Shown here: positions 6,540 to 7,674 of the stretch, piece by piece
Numbering within the stretch: the stretch's first letter is position 1
Layout of the letters: every line of letters begins with the position of its first letter
NCBI GenBank assembly: GCA_947039985.1
Contig: CAMRAP010000079.1
Coordinates: 1 to 7,674, forward strand
Direction of reading: 5' to 3'
Length of the DNA: 7,674 bases
From: an uncultured Odoribacter sp.
GTDB lineage: Bacteria; Bacteroidota; Bacteroidia; Bacteroidales; Marinifilaceae
Position numbers and translations under genes: made by a program
The notes under the pieces: model-generated
Told to the model about the DNA's origin: nothing
Database searches by the model: none
What the model saw: the letters and a program-made list of their open reading frames with translations, nothing else

Positions 6540-6950
6540 ATGAATTACACAGCAATTTATCCAGAAAAAAGAACTTTTGAAAAGTACGATGGTTCTCACT
6601 ATGCTCTATATTTGAATGAGCAAGTGGCAGAATATACCCCAATGGCTAACATGGAAAGAGAAGCGGAACAGGTTGCACCTATTTCTGGATTCTCTTATAC
6701 CGGAAGTCAAGAAGATGGTAGTACGCTTATAAAGGCAGAACAGGCAACATACGCTGACTTTGTTTCAGGGTTGATTCGCTTGAGGTACTCAAATGATGCA
6801 GTAGAAGCTATTAATTCAAACATGATTTTAGCTTTGCAATCTCCAAAGAATGTAAGGGCTTCTGAGTTTATCGCTGAACACGAAGAATATCAAACTTACA
6901 GAGCTGAATGTAAAGTTATGGTAAGTGCATTGTTCGAGGTAATACAATAA
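6540..6950 (+). CDS. Small acidic tail-cluster protein, possible tail accessory or assembly chaperone
   Basis: The protein has 136 aa from the ATG at 6540. That start is preferred because it follows an A-rich leader (6525-6539, with GGGG at 6520), and because the MNYTAIYPE N-terminus matches how I recall homologues in Bacteroides prophages beginning. The N-terminal half is strand-rich (YTAIYPEKRTFEKYDGSHYA, then LYLNEQVAEYTPM). The C-terminal half (about 70-136) is helical: YADFVSGLIRLRYSNDAVEA, INSNMILALQ, EFIAEHEEYQTYRAECKVMV. That half is a recurring module in small proteins downstream of phage fibre or DGR-target genes, but its function is not established to my knowledge. Position directly after a receptor-binding protein suggests a chaperone or accessory role by analogy with fibre-assembly proteins. 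It is acidic and does not look like the basic four-helix DGR protein Avd. The next gene starts 6 nt after its stop. Confidence 0.7.
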   Translation: MNYTAIYPEKRTFEKYDGSHYALYLNEQVAEYTPMANMEREAEQVAPISGFSYTGSQEDGSTLIKAEQATYADFVSGLIRLRYSNDAVEAINSNMILALQSPKNVRASEFIAEHEEYQTYRAECKVMVSALFEVIQ

Positions 6951-6956
6951 TCTATC

Positions 6957-7674
6957 ATGATAGTAAATTACGGCGAGAATAAACAATACGATCTTACTGG
7001 TTATATACGAGATAACTCAGTAAGGTATCGCAAATTAAAGGGAGAGGACAGTCTTACTCTACACTTCTCCCTTGATACTTTTGTGGACTTTCCTATCAAC
7101 TCTTGGGTTGAATATCCTAAAAATTCAGGTTTAATATACACACTTGAAAAGCCCGAAAACTTCAAAAAGAAAGGCACAGAAAACTTTGAGTACACGCTTA
7201 TTTTAGAGGGAGCATATGCAAAATTGAGGAAATATAAGTTTAGAGAAAAAACAAGCAATAGGTTTACCAAATTGAAGTTTTCACTTACTGCTAAACCTCA
7301 CGAACATTTACAGATGCTCGTTGATAATCTTAATGAACGTGACCCAAATAAAGGTTGGACCGTTGGTAAATGTATTGATGCTGTTGAAAAAACTATATCA
7401 TACTCACACAACAACTGCGAAGAAGTTTTTAATCTAATTTCAGACACATTTGATACAGAGGGGGAAGTAGATGGAAAGACAATAAGCATTTGCAAAATTG
7501 AGTATTTTAAAGATAATCCTTTGGAACTCTCTTATGGTAAAGGTCATGGATTTAAACCAGGTGTTGGTCGTAGTAATTTTAACGACAAAGCCCCAGTTGA
7601 AATCTTATATGTTCAAGGTGGAGAGCGAAACATTAATTTTGAAACATATAAAAACGCAGAGCTATTGTTGCCTA
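6957..7674 (+). CDS. Phage tail-tip (hub/tail-associated) protein, 3'-truncated by the window edge
   Basis: An ATG at 6957 opens a frame that runs unbroken to the window end, giving 239 residues with no stop. The N-terminus MIVNYGENKQYDLTGYIRDN, then SVRYRKLKGEDSLTLHFSL, matches my recollection of the large tail proteins that follow DGR or fibre genes in Bacteroides prophages. Further matches are EKPENFKKKGTENFEYTLIL (65-84), AKPHEHLQMLVDNLN, GWTVGKCIDAVEKTISY, and PGVGRSNF followed by EILYVQGGERNI. The order of strands resembles the baseplate-hub or prophage tail-endopeptidase-like family that forms the tip near the Dit protein. No catalytic residues can be assigned from this part. It starts 6 nt after the small gene, without an SD. 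The full protein is probably several hundred residues longer. Confidence 0.78.
   Translation, partial: MIVNYGENKQYDLTGYIRDNSVRYRKLKGEDSLTLHFSLDTFVDFPINSWVEYPKNSGLIYTLEKPENFKKKGTENFEYTLILEGAYAKLRKYKFREKTSNRFTKLKFSLTAKPHEHLQMLVDNLNERDPNKGWTVGKCIDAVEKTISYSHNNCEEVFNLISDTFDTEGEVDGKTISICKIEYFKDNPLELSYGKGHGFKPGVGRSNFNDKAPVEILYVQGGERNINFETYKNAELLLP

Noticed and set aside
6540..6950. Candidate Avd (DGR accessory variability protein)
   Set aside because: Size is close, but the protein is acidic, strand-rich at its N-terminus, and lacks the basic four-helix character expected of Avd.
7001..7495. Antisense open frames opposite the tail-tip gene (7001-7270 and 7298-7495)
   Set aside because: The + strand frame from 6957 is continuous and matches a recognised tail-protein pattern, so these are shadows.

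Overview
The window is a segment of tail-morphogenesis genes from a tailed phage or prophage of a Bacteroidota host, most likely Bacteroidales. The reasons are the gene order, protein types recalled from Bacteroides-type prophages, AT-rich composition, and translation starts that mostly lack a Shine-Dalgarno sequence. I cannot name a species. All seven genes lie on the + strand. The first five are packed with gaps of 2 to 14 nt or a 4-nt overlap, as expected of one late transcription unit. I found no tRNA, rRNA, CRISPR array, insertion sequence or integrase.

Layout: (1) 2-2497, the C-terminal part of a tape-measure protein, probably cut by the window edge; (2) 2500-2970, an unnamed 156-aa protein with a predicted beta-solenoid C-terminal half; (3) 2967-3893, a distal-tail-like protein that appears to contain two related halves; (4) 3896-4867, a fibre protein with about 18 Ala/Thr/Asn-rich heptads followed by an Ig-like domain; (5) 4882-6324, a 480-aa protein with a predicted C-type-lectin-like C-terminus whose last ~55 codons carry the signature of a diversity-generating retroelement (DGR) variable region; (6) a 215-nt interval followed by 6540-6950, a small acidic protein, possibly a tail accessory or chaperone; (7) 6957-7674, the N-terminal part of a tail-tip protein that runs off the window.

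Functional reading (inference): the tape measure sets tail length, the Dit-like and tail-tip proteins build the distal end, the heptad/Ig protein forms a fibre, and the lectin-like protein is the receptor-binding tip, diversified at its C-terminus by adenine-directed mutagenic retrohoming.

The main point of interest is the variable region at about 6133-6297. It is strongly adenine-depleted (22 A in 165 nt by hand count), no codon ends in A, its GC is about 55% in an AT-rich gene, and NCG codons are concentrated there. No reverse transcriptase, Avd gene or template repeat lies in the window, so these must be elsewhere in the genome or the region is an orphan target. The second puzzle is an open frame at 6393-6539, between the DGR target and the small gene, which looks protein-like but has no evident start.
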